Below are positions 7,187-13,929 of a DNA stretch of 13,929 bases, one piece after another (position 1 is the stretch's first letter; every line of letters begins with the position of its first letter). The notes under the pieces were generated by a model, which worked only from the letters and a program-made list of their open reading frames with translations, searched no databases and was not told the DNA's origin. The DNA is from CAMAUF01 sp046152925 (GTDB taxonomy: Bacteria > Chloroflexota > Dehalococcoidia > Tepidiformales > Tepidiformaceae): assembly GCA_046152925.1 (NCBI GenBank), contig JBJXFX010000022.1, positions 1-13,929 on the forward strand, read 5' to 3'. The position numbers and the translations under genes were made by a program.

Positions 7187-7999
7187 TTACTTGCCCTCGG
7201 CCCAGTCGTAGGCGGCGAGAATTCGCTGGAAGCGTGCTTCCACCTGCGGCCGGAATTCCGGGTGGGTCAGGATGTACGGCTGGTTCTGTTGGACCGCCCG
7301 CAGCACGAGCTCGGCGACGTCCATCGGGTCGTACCCGGTCGCCTCGATCCCGGCGTCCACCGCGTCGGGCATCGCGATCGGCCCGCCGAACCGATCCGGG
7401 CGGTTGCGGGCCGACCGGCCGATGCCCGTCTTCACGAGGCCCGGGCAGAGGACCGACGAGCCGATGTTCTCGCTCGCGAGGTCGATGACGAGGCTGTCGT
7501 TGAGCCCGACGACGGCGTACTTCGCCGTGTGGTAGCTCGTGATGTTGCCGAGCGGCACTTGGCCAGCGATCGACGACGTGTTCACGATGTGGCCGCCGCG
7601 CTTCGCTTCGATCATTCGCGGAAGAAACGCCTGAAGCCCGTAGATCACGCCGATCAAGTCGACGCCGACCACCCAGTCCCAGTCGCGGTCTTCGTACTGC
7701 TGCACCGGCTTGAAGTTGGCGACGCCAGCGTTGTTGCAGAGCACGTCGCAGCTGCCGAGCTCCGCGTACACCTTGTCCGCGAAGGCGCCCATCTGGGCGC
7801 GGTTGGTGACATCGACCTTCGCGGTGATCGCCTTGACGCCCTTGGCCCGCACTTCGTTGGCGACCGACTCGGCGCCGCCCATGTCGACGTCCGCGATCGC
7901 GACGTGCATCCCTTGGTTGGCGAAGGTGAGGCCCATCGCGCGGCCCAGGCCGCTTCCGCCGCCCGTGACGACGGCCACTTTGCCTTTGAGGTCCTGCAT
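7187..7999 (-). CDS. SDR family NAD(P)-dependent oxidoreductase (copy B)
   Basis: A 270-residue classical short-chain dehydrogenase/reductase. It has the Rossmann motif TGGGSGLG (residues 12-19), an Asp at 37 after strand 2 (AIADVD) that favours NAD(H) over NADP(H), NNAG at 89-92, catalytic Ser143 in NTSSIAG, Tyr156 and Lys160 in YHTAK, and a PG motif after strand 6. The usual active-site Asn of the VNL segment is Asp here (VDLIG), as also in copy A. It starts one base after the stop of copy A, so the two are co-transcribed. The substrate cannot be told from sequence; an alcohol or hydroxy-ketone oxidoreductase is a reasonable guess. Confidence 0.93.
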   Translation of the reverse strand: MQDLKGKVAVVTGGGSGLGRAMGLTFANQGMHVAIADVDMGGAESVANEVRAKGVKAITAKVDVTNRAQMGAFADKVYAELGSCDVLCNNAGVANFKPVQQYEDRDWDWVVGVDLIGVIYGLQAFLPRMIEAKRGGHIVNTSSIAGQVPLGNITSYHTAKYAVVGLNDSLVIDLASENIGSSVLCPGLVKTGIGRSARNRPDRFGGPIAMPDAVDAGIEATGYDPMDVAELVLRAVQQNQPYILTHPEFRPQVEARFQRILAAYDWAEGK

Positions 8000-8000
8000 C

Positions 8001-8843
8001 TCAGTTGCCCCCCGCGATCTGCTTCATGTTCTCCAGACCCCAGTCGTAGACCTCGAGGATCCGGTCGCGGCGCGCTTCGACAGCGGCGCGCGTGTCCGGG
8101 TGGGTCATGATGTAGAGCTGGTTTTCCTTCACGGCCCGGACGACGAGCCCCGCGACATCGGACGGGTCCATGCCCATCTGCTGCATGCCCGTCGCCATCG
8201 GGCGGTTGCCCGCGTCGGGCCCGCCAAACTGGTCTGGGCGGTTCCGGCCAGCAACCGCGATTTGGGTGCGGACGCCACCGGGGCAGAGGACGGAGACGCC
8301 GATGTTCTCGGGCACGAGGTCGATCGCCATGCTCTCCGACATGCCAACGACGCCGAACTTCGCCGTGGTGTAGCTCGCGATGCCGTTCGAAGCGCCCGCC
8401 ACGACGCCTGCGATCGACGAGGTGTTGACGATGTGGCCGCCGCGCTTGGAGGCGACCATCTTCGGGAGGAACGCCTGCATCCCGTTGATCACGCCGATCA
8501 GGTCGACGCCAACGACCCAGTCCCAGTCGGCGTCCTTCATCTGGGGGACCGGCTTAAAGGTCACGACGCCAGCGTTGTTGCAGAGGATGTCGCAGCTGCC
8601 GAGCTCGCCGAAGACGCGCTCAGCGAGGGCGCCGACGGCCTTGCGGTCCATCACATCGACCTTCGCGGTGAGCGCCTTCACGCCTTTGGCGCGCACTTCG
8701 CCGGCGACTGCCTCGGCCGGGCCCATTTCGACATCGGCAATCGCGACGTGCATGCCTTCATCTGCGAAGGCGAGCGCCATGGCGCGCCCAATCCCGCTGC
8801 CGCCGCCCGTCACAACGGCGACCTTCCCTTTGAGATCCTGCAT
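8001..8843 (-). CDS. SDR family NAD(P)-dependent oxidoreductase (copy A)
   Basis: A 280-residue paralogue of the next gene downstream; both begin MQDLKGKVAVVTGGGSG. Motifs are TGGGSGIG (12-19), Asp37 for NAD(H) preference, NNAG (89-92), Ser143, Tyr158 and Lys162. It has two extra residues between Ser and Tyr (VVAGASNGIASY) and a slightly longer tail (YDWGLENMKQIAGGN). The ATG at 8843 is chosen because AAAGGA lies just upstream and because copy B starts at the matching residue; the frame remains open upstream to 9335 but that part looks non-coding. It is the first gene of a two-gene operon and a probable tandem duplication. The substrate is unknown. Confidence 0.93.
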   Translation of the reverse strand: MQDLKGKVAVVTGGGSGIGRAMALAFADEGMHVAIADVEMGPAEAVAGEVRAKGVKALTAKVDVMDRKAVGALAERVFGELGSCDILCNNAGVVTFKPVPQMKDADWDWVVGVDLIGVINGMQAFLPKMVASKRGGHIVNTSSIAGVVAGASNGIASYTTAKFGVVGMSESMAIDLVPENIGVSVLCPGGVRTQIAVAGRNRPDQFGGPDAGNRPMATGMQQMGMDPSDVAGLVVRAVKENQLYIMTHPDTRAAVEARRDRILEVYDWGLENMKQIAGGN

Positions 8844-8887
8844 GGTCTGTCCTTTGAAGAGGTTGGCTGGAAAGCCAGTGCGGCGGG

Positions 8888-8893
8888 AGTGTA
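8888..8893 (-). promoter_or_regulatory. Putative -10 box (TACACT) of the SDR operon
   Basis: On the minus strand TACACT lies about 44 bases upstream of the ATG at 8843, and the leader carries AAAGGA as ribosome-binding site. No clear -35 box is seen. Confidence 0.4.
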
Positions 8894-8923
8894 GCACGGG
8901 AGCGAGGCATGGGAAGGCATGCC

Positions 8924-8951
8924 TGACGAGTGACGAGTGACGAGTGACGAG
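8924..8951. repeat. Four-copy 7-bp tandem repeat (TGACGAG)
   Basis: Four exact copies of TGACGAG run head to tail, followed by the variant GGATGAG, in the intergenic region between the divergent SDR operon and the membrane protein gene. It could be slippage-prone filler or a set of regulator sites. Confidence 0.85.
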
Positions 8952-9051
8952 GGATGAGGCCTGAGCCGAGCCGCGAGCATGGGACCAAGGACGTGTGACG
9001 ACGGACAGTCGACCGTGGCCGGAGCAGCGGCGGCCGGGCGACACTGGGACT

Positions 9052-9510
9052 ATGGGTGACTGGCCGCCGCTCCACGTCCGCCGAGCCGCCCCCTGGGTCG
9101 CGATTGGGGCGGTGCTGATCGGCGTGTTCGTGGTTCTCCCGATGCTCGTCGACCCCGGTGAGGGCTCCCGCGCCGAGCAGTGGCTGGGGCTGATGCTTTG
9201 GCTGGTGTTCATCCCTGGACTGTTCGCGGTGGGGCGCGGCCTGCTGACGTTGATCAGCGAGTTCGACACGCGCCACGCGGTCCGGCTGGCCGCGTTGGCG
9301 TTCGGCGGCATGGTGGTGAGCGTCTTGCTCCACAACCTCGTCTCGGGCCTGTTCGATGTCGAAGAGGGTGTGTTCTTTGCGTTGGCGCTGTTCGTGTTCC
9401 CGCCGTTGCTCGTGGCAGCGGGTATCCGCGCGTTCCGGCCGCGGTCAGCGCCGGCGACGGCCCCGGCGCGACCGAAAGGGGCGCGCGCGAAGCGGCGGAG
9501 TGCGCGGTGA
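9052..9510 (+). CDS. Four-helix integral membrane protein of unknown function
   Basis: A 152-residue protein with four predicted membrane segments at about residues 13-32, 43-65, 75-98 and 104-126, then a strongly basic Ala/Pro/Arg-rich tail (about 127-152) that should face the cytoplasm. No family motif is recognised. The ATG at 9052 puts the start just before the first helix; an in-frame GTG at 8995 with AAGGA close upstream would add 19 polar residues and cannot be excluded. The gene is divergent from the SDR operon and its stop lies only 5 bases from the stop of the convergent toxin gene. Confidence 0.7.
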   Translation: MGDWPPLHVRRAAPWVAIGAVLIGVFVVLPMLVDPGEGSRAEQWLGLMLWLVFIPGLFAVGRGLLTLISEFDTRHAVRLAALAFGGMVVSVLLHNLVSGLFDVEEGVFFALALFVFPPLLVAAGIRAFRPRSAPATAPARPKGARAKRRSAR

Positions 9511-9515
9511 GCGGG

Positions 9516-9779
9516 TTAATCGTCGTAGGCGTCGCGCCGGTTGAGGATTGACACAACGCTGATTCTTCCTCCGTCGAGGCGACGAAACGAAACTCGCCAG
9601 TCCCCGGCACGCAGACGCCACTGACCCGCGAGGGCGCCCTCTAACTTCTTCACGTCGCCCCGTCCTGTCTGCGTGTGTTCTCGCAGGGCGCGGTGGACTC
9701 TGGCGGCCTGAGGACGGCTCTGCGCGGCGAGGTCAATCAGCTGCTGGATGGCTTGGTCCGACCACTCAATCTGTTCCAT
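9516..9779 (-). CDS. RelE/ParE-family toxin 3
   Basis: An 87-residue toxin: helix EWSDQAIQQLIDLAAQSRPQ, then GRGDVKKLEGALAGQWRLRAGDWRVSF and the end NRRDAYDD. It carries the same GDVKKL..WRLR.GDWRV core as toxins 1, 2 and 4. The ATG at 9779 overlaps the upstream antitoxin by 14 bases, so the two are coupled. The last codons are nearly identical at DNA level to the end of toxin 4, while the N-terminal half differs. RelE-like ribosome-dependent mRNA cleavage is likely but not proven. Confidence 0.86.
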   Translation of the reverse strand: MEQIEWSDQAIQQLIDLAAQSRPQAARVHRALREHTQTGRGDVKKLEGALAGQWRLRAGDWRVSFRRLDGGRISVVSILNRRDAYDD

Positions 9780-10032
9780 TGAGGGAGGCCAACAGTGCTT
9801 CGACGTAACGATCGCTCTGGACCCGCCCGGCTGCGATGTCGGCTATGCCCCGCTCGATTGCGGCGATCTCATCTTCGCTCAGGGGCTCGTCCTCGAGAGG
9901 AGCCGCATCCAGGATCGCGTGCAACTCGTCAGGCGTAAGGGGGACGAGGGGCCGCAGTGCCTCCTCGGCGGCGACGAGGTCCTCGTCATCGACGCGGTCG
10001 AGGAGGGCGTGGACGGCTTCGCGGGTGGTCAT
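9766..10032 (-). CDS. Antitoxin of RelE/ParE-type pair 3
   Basis: An 88-residue acidic protein starting MTTREAVHALLDRVDDEDLV, nearly the same as the antitoxin at 10332 over its first half (LRPLVPLTP.ELHAILDAAP). The second half (IAAIERGIADIAAGRVQSDRYVEALLASL) keeps the pattern of the paralogues but differs in sequence, as expected if it sets toxin specificity. Unlike the other three copies it has a clear ribosome-binding site (GGAGG) between its -10-like box and the ATG. The antitoxin call is by position and paralogy. Confidence 0.8.
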   Translation of the reverse strand: MTTREAVHALLDRVDDEDLVAAEEALRPLVPLTPDELHAILDAAPLEDEPLSEDEIAAIERGIADIAAGRVQSDRYVEALLASLNGTD

Positions 10033-10041
10033 CGAACCTCC

Positions 10042-10047
10042 AGTCTA
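10042..10047 (-). promoter_or_regulatory. -10-like box (TAGACT) of pair 3, with leader and GGAGG
   Basis: On the minus strand TAGACT is followed by 9 bases containing GGAGG, then ATG. This copy looks like the leaderless promoters of the paralogues after gaining 3 bases. Confidence 0.45.
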
Positions 10048-10087
10048 TCCCCGTGTCGGCGATGGCGGCGATGGTCGTCGATACGGG

Positions 10088-10339
10088 CTAATCGTCGTAG
10101 GCGTCGCGGCGATTGAGAATGCGGGTCACAGCGATTCCGCCTGGTTGCTTGCGGAAGATGACGCGCCAGTTACCAACGCGGAGGCGCCAACGCTCATCAC
10201 CGCCTTGCAGCTTCTTGACATCGCCACGGCCCGTCCGATCGAGTTCGCGTAGCGCCCGGAGGATTCGCTCTCCTTGCGCGCGACCCTGGCTCGCGGCAGC
10301 GACAAGCTCGTCGAGGGCGTCGTCGGACCACTCAATCAT
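10088..10339 (-). CDS. RelE/ParE-family toxin 4
   Basis: An 83-residue toxin: IEWSDDALDELVAAASQGRA, then GRGDVKKLQGGDERWRLRVGNWRVIF and the end NRRDAYDD. It overlaps the upstream antitoxin by 8 bases (start at 10339, antitoxin stop at 10332). The core matches the three other toxins in this window. It lies 55 bases upstream of the antitoxin gene of pair 3, so pairs 3 and 4 form a tandem array on the minus strand. Confidence 0.87.
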   Translation of the reverse strand: MIEWSDDALDELVAAASQGRAQGERILRALRELDRTGRGDVKKLQGGDERWRLRVGNWRVIFRKQPGGIAVTRILNRRDAYDD

Positions 10340-10598
10340 GGTCGCGCAGGTTGCGGATGATCGCCTCTACGTCCGCCTGGCTCCGGACGCGGCCAGCCCG
10401 AAGATCCGCTTCACCAGCTTCCACGAGTTCCAACTCGCGGGGCGTGAGCGGCTCGTCGTCGAAAGGAGCCGCGTCGAGAATGGCGTGGAGCTGGGCGGGC
10501 GTAAGGGGGACGAGGGGCCGCAGTGCCTCTTCGGCGGCGGCGAGATCCTCGTCATTGACGCGATCGAGGAGGGCGTGGACGGCTTCGCGCGTGGTCAT
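10332..10598 (-). CDS. Antitoxin of RelE/ParE-type pair 4
   Basis: An 88-residue acidic protein beginning MTTREAVHALLDRVNDEDLA and closely matching the antitoxin at 9766 over its first half. The C-terminal part (LELVEAGEADLRAGRVRSQADVEAIIRNL) has the familiar E-A-G...R-A-G-R pattern of the group. The ATG at 10598 lies 6 bases after a TATACT box. The frame stays open further upstream to 10685, but conservation begins at this ATG. Its first 47 bases overlap the 3' end of the broken methyltransferase gene in another frame. Confidence 0.82.
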   Translation of the reverse strand: MTTREAVHALLDRVNDEDLAAAEEALRPLVPLTPAQLHAILDAAPFDDEPLTPRELELVEAGEADLRAGRVRSQADVEAIIRNLRDHD

Positions 10599-11399
10599 GA
10601 TCTGAGTATACGGTCCCTCGCTGTGCCTTCGACGCCTCCCACAGCGCCAGCCACGCCCCCAGCGGTGTCTCCGAAGGGGTGACATCCAGCGGGAGGTTGT
10701 GTTGGCGGGCGATCTCGCGGAAGCGCTCGTAGGGTGTCACGGGCGAGAAGTTCTTGCGAAGGCTCTCCCGCCCTCGCCCGAACCCGAGCCGGACGAAGGC
10801 AGCGAACGCGCCTTCCTCGCTCGGCGGAAGGAGCGGCGTCTCCCGGCGGGCCATCCCGAGGACAACGGCGTCCGCCGCGGCGTAGGGGCGGAAGTCGCGG
10901 CGCCGGAGGGCGAGCCGGATGTCCACGTCGAAGCGGGCCTTGGTCAGGATAGACACGACGCTCTCGTGGGGGAGTCCGGCCCAGCGGAAGGCGGCCTCAC
11001 GTTGAAGGACCAACGCCGCGGAGCGCATCCGAGCGGGAGACGCGGTAAGCGCCCGGAGAAGCTCGGCGGTCCGGCTAAACGGTGGGTCGCAACGATGGCG
11101 TAGGGCCCCGATGGCTCGGGGATGGCGAAGAGGTCACCGTGGATGACCGTGAGGCGCGGGTGGCGGGCGAACCTCGCGTTAAGCTCGCGGACGAGCGCGG
11201 CGTCAGCCTCGATCGCGGTGACCTGGAAGCCGCGTTCAAGCAGCGCGGCCGTGAGCATCCCTTCGCCGGCTCCAAGGTCGAGGACGTGGCACGGCGGCGC
11301 GAGGCCGGTGGAGGCGACGATGCGCCGGGCGATCTCCGGCGAGGCGAGGCGATGATAGGAAAGCGCAACGCGCTGGGCAGGGCGAGATTCGGACGGCAT
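10552..11399 (-). pseudogene. Erm-like 23S rRNA adenine-N6 methyltransferase, frameshifted
   Basis: Two overlapping frames together encode about 282 residues of an Erm/KsgA-type methyltransferase. The first (from ATG 11399) has the SAM-binding motif DLGAGEG (41-47), an acidic IEAD loop and GDLF (88-91), and reaches GPYAIVA before losing homology. The next frame continues with (D)PPFSRTAELLRAL and then ALVLQREAAFRWAG, ARFDVDIRLALRRRDFRP and a Gly/Arg-rich tail. Adding one A (one T on the plus strand, between 11087 and 11088) restores ANPPF, the catalytic motif IV, and a continuous frame. YHRL replaces the usual QNFL near the N-terminus. Intact Erm proteins methylate A2058 of 23S rRNA and give macrolide resistance. 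Whether the deletion is real or a consensus error cannot be told. GAAGGA lies 11 bases before the ATG. Confidence 0.82.
10605..10610 (-). promoter_or_regulatory. -10 box (TATACT) of pair 4, leaderless geometry
   Basis: On the minus strand TATACT is followed by CAGATC and then ATG, the same 6-nt spacing as pairs 1 and 2. The box lies inside the 3' end of the methyltransferase reading frame. Confidence 0.6.
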
Positions 11400-11512
11400 G
11401 AGCGGGGGATTCCTTCAGGTAGCAACGGGCCGCCCGCGGACAACGGCGAGCGACGGCGAATCACGGACGAGGGCGTCGTGATCGTGCTAGATGAAGGTCG
11501 GGCAGCAGCAAC

Positions 11513-11761
11513 TCATGCTGTCGAAGAGGATACGGTGTCGCGAGCGAGCACGCAGCCTCCTTCGGCGAGGCGATCGAAGACATCGCGGTACCGGGCTATC
11601 TGCGCCTCGGCGATTGTGCGGACGTCGCTGCCATCGGATGGCTGGACGAATCCAGCCACCAACTGGGCCAGCAGGGCCTCCACGGTACGCTGCTCGCGCT
11701 GAGCCCGCTCCACCAGACCAGCAAACAAGGGCTCGTCCAGCTCGACAACGACCGTTGGCAC
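11513..11761 (-). CDS. Ribbon-helix-helix antitoxin-like protein, orphan
   Basis: An 82-residue protein starting at GTG. Residues 2-40 (PTVVVELDEPLFAGLVERA, then QRTVEALLAQLVAGFV) fit a ribbon-helix-helix fold: a short beta strand then two helices, as in CopG/VapB-type regulators. The rest is helical and ends in a Ser-rich tail. The next ATG overlaps the stop (ATGA) but opens only a 9-residue frame, so no toxin follows on this side. A TAACCT box 6 bases before the GTG gives the same leaderless geometry as the RelE-type antitoxins. It could be a relic of a toxin-antitoxin pair or a stand-alone regulator. Bases 11400-11512 hold nothing else I recognise. Confidence 0.6.
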   Translation of the reverse strand: MPTVVVELDEPLFAGLVERAQREQRTVEALLAQLVAGFVQPSDGSDVRTIAEAQIARYRDVFDRLAEGGCVLARDTVSSSTA

Positions 11762-11767
11762 CCGTCC

Positions 11768-11773
11768 AGGTTA
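11768..11773 (-). promoter_or_regulatory. -10-like box (TAACCT) of the RHH gene, leaderless geometry
   Basis: On the minus strand TAACCT is followed by GGACGG and then GTG. The 6-nt spacing equals that of the TATACT boxes of the toxin-antitoxin pairs. Confidence 0.4.
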
Positions 11774-11800
11774 CCCGATTCGGCTGCGGTTCGCCCTTCC

Positions 11801-12551
11801 TCACCTCATGACGCGGCTACCAGTCGAATCTGGGGTTGTCCGTAACCAAGCCACACCGGTGCGTGGCGCTGGCGGTGGCTTCAGAGACTCAGGCCAGACT
11901 CGATGCATAAAGGCATCCAGCTTCTTGGGTTCACAGTGAGGAGCCTTGCGACCGAACTCTCGAATCAGTTCCGCGGCTGACTGAACGGCCCAACGCGCTC
12001 CGTCCGCGCTCATGCATTTCAGCGCGATGAAGTTGGCTCCGGCGTCAGGGAACGGGCTAGTCGAAAATTGTTTGCTTAGTTGGGTCTCCAAATTCCCCGC
12101 TGCTCGACCAGGCTCGTCGTAGACTTCGGGCTTAAAGTGCAAGAGCGTATTCCGTAAGTCCACGAGTGCCTGTGCGTTGCCTTTTACGACTTGATCAAGG
12201 GTAGAACTTGCGAGCAGCGCTAGGGGCGTGTTCGTATTTCTTGATTACGGCCTTGCTCTCGATACCGTCCCTCGCTTCGCGTCTCGTTCTTGGACTAACG
12301 GTGTTCCAATACCTTTGACCCGAAGCTGACACACGGGACTTGAGTTCGACGTTACAGAAGAAGAGCTCGTTGATCAGCGCCTCGAGGGTCGCGGCAGACA
12401 TCATGAAGCAGCCACTCACGTAGGTGCGGATCTCCTCGAAAAAGGGGCCGAAGGGCTCGCGGAGGTGGGTGGACTCCAGCTCAGCAGCCTTGTCGCGAAA
12501 CAGGATTGCAGACTGAAAGTGCTGCAGCGCAAAATTGGCCGTAACTGACAC
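11801..12551 (-). pseudogene. Unknown helical protein, frameshifted at a C4 run
   Basis: Two consecutive frames belong together. The first (GTG 12551) reads ALQHFQSAILFRDKAAELE, then PFGPFFEEIRTYVSGCFMMSAATLEALINELFF, and runs to KKYEHA. The second continues LALLASSTLDQVVKGNAQALVDLRNTLLHFKPE and ends near 11801. Removing one C from the CCCC run (GGGG at 12223-12226 on the plus strand) joins them as KKYEHALALLASS, a natural-looking helix. The whole would be about 250 residues and mainly helical. The LxDLRNTLLHF segment resembles the R-N/H motif region of HEPN-type proteins, but I do not claim that family. It lies 33 bases downstream of pdxS. The function is unknown, and the indel may be a sequencing error in a homopolymer. 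Confidence 0.6.
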
Positions 12552-12584
12552 TTGGACACGTCCCGCGAGCCCAGCGAGCGCCCT

Positions 12585-13469
<885 letters not shown>

Positions 13470-13504
13470 GGGAAACCTCCGGGTCGAAAGCAACGAGTGT
13501 GGTT

Positions 13505-13510
13505 ATGGTA
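13505..13510 (-). promoter_or_regulatory. Putative -10 box (TACCAT) of pdxS
   Basis: On the minus strand TACCAT lies 35 bases before the pdxS ATG, with GGAGG in between. No clear -35 box is seen. Confidence 0.35.
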
Positions 13511-13537
13511 GCGCGAAGCGGGAATGGGGGTAGCGGC

Positions 13538-13820
13538 CTAGCGGTAGGCGTCCTTGCGGTCATCGATGGCTTTGATGTCCATGGCGTCGCCACTCAGGGC
13601 GAACACCACTCAGGGCGAACACCACTCGCCGGTCGCCTGCCCGGATGCGCCAGAGATCGTTGGACCCCTGAAGCTTCTTCACGTCGCCCCGATTGTGGTC
13701 GGCGAAGTCGAAGATGCTGTCGGTGACGCGCTTCGCCGAACGCGGCTGGACCAGGCTCAGTTCCGGAGTTGGTCTATCGCCGCCTTGCTCCAGATAACCC
13801 GCCTAGGTGTAGTTCCCATG
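13538..13820 (-). pseudogene. RelE/ParE-family toxin relic, doubly frameshifted
   Basis: A fifth member of the toxin family in this window. From ATG 13820 the frame reads TPRRVIWSKAAIDQLRN and hits a stop at 13757-13759. A shifted frame continues RSAKRVTDSIFDFADHNRGDVKKLQGS, then WRIRAGDRRVVFALSG. There a 16-bp tandem duplication (13591-13622) shifts the frame again and leads to a stop. With one repeat unit removed the end reads IKAIDDRKDAYR, matching the RRDAY(E/D) end of the other toxins. The first lesion is near 13757-13762 (loss of one base or gain of two). The core GDVKKLQG..WR.R.GD.RV shows the homology clearly. No antitoxin is visible in the 109 bases upstream. Confidence 0.8.
13591..13622. 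repeat. Exact 16-bp tandem duplication inside the toxin relic
   Basis: CACTCAGGGCGAACAC occurs twice head to tail (13591-13606, 13607-13622) and is followed by a further CACT. Because 16 is not a multiple of three, the extra copy shifts the reading frame of the toxin. Confidence 0.95.
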
Positions 13821-13872
13821 AGGGTTGTACACGGGAAGTAGTCATCAGCTTATACGGATAGCTTGACGAAGA

Positions 13873-13926
13873 GAGGGGCCAGGCCGTTGGTTGGGGTTGT
13901 CACACACCTGACCACGGAGGCCCCTC
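13873..13926. repeat. 8-bp inverted repeat at the right edge
   Basis: GAGGGGCC (13873-13880) and GGCCCCTC (13919-13926) are reverse complements about 38 bases apart. The stretch between them (GGTTGGGGTTGTCACACACC) has no coding pattern. It could be a hairpin or the edge of a mobile element that continues beyond the window. Confidence 0.4.
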
Positions 13927-13929
13927 AAT

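Noticed and set aside
7118..8894. Two long plus-strand frames over the SDR genes
   Set aside because: Both SDR genes have full catalytic motifs on the minus strand; the plus-strand frames are His/Asp/Arg-rich shadows.
8924..8951. CRISPR-like array
   Set aside because: The 7-bp units have no spacers and no cas genes are present.
8844..9335. N-terminal extension of SDR copy A
   Set aside because: The frame is open but covers the tandem repeat and the divergent gene, and copy B starts at the residue matching ATG 8843.

Overview
This is a high-GC bacterial window, most likely from Chloroflexota (Dehalococcoidia-like), with a high-GC actinobacterium as the alternative. The lineage is inferred from gene style: a Pro/Thr-rich tether in a sigma/sortase protein, a CSLREA beta-helix protein, tandem SDR dehydrogenases and many small toxin-antitoxin modules. 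No rRNA or marker gene fixes the taxonomy.

Layout. At 1-257 there is a perfect 11-bp inverted repeat and otherwise nothing recognised. At 258-1958 (+) lies the most unusual gene: one protein with an ECF sigma factor, a zinc anti-sigma-like motif, a membrane segment, a Pro/Thr stalk and a C-terminal sortase. At 2017-3104 (+) are two tandem RelE/ParE-type toxin-antitoxin pairs. At 3174-6134 (+) is a secreted CSLREA/beta-helix protein with Ig-like repeats. At 6195-7108 (+) is a Panacea (DUF4065) antitoxin-like gene with a one-base overlap to a small putative toxin. A bidirectional hairpin (7132-7162) separates these from two tandem SDR oxidoreductases on the minus strand (7187-8843). A four-helix membrane protein (9052-9510, +) converges with two more minus-strand toxin-antitoxin pairs of the same family (9516-10598).

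The right end (10.5-13.8 kb, all minus strand) is partly broken. It holds an Erm-like rRNA methyltransferase with a one-base deletion inside its catalytic NPPF motif, an orphan ribbon-helix-helix antitoxin-like gene, an unknown gene frameshifted at a C4 run, an intact pdxS, and a fifth toxin relic broken by a 16-bp tandem duplication and a second frameshift.

How it fits together. The accessory content is dominated by one paralogous toxin-antitoxin family: four intact pairs and one relic. Three of the four antitoxins have a TATACT box exactly 6 nt before the start codon, and the RHH gene has TAACCT at the same distance, which suggests leaderless transcription. The best candidate for an undescribed system is the membrane-tethered sigma factor with an extracytoplasmic sortase domain; it could couple cell-surface events to transcription if the sigma part is released by proteolysis.
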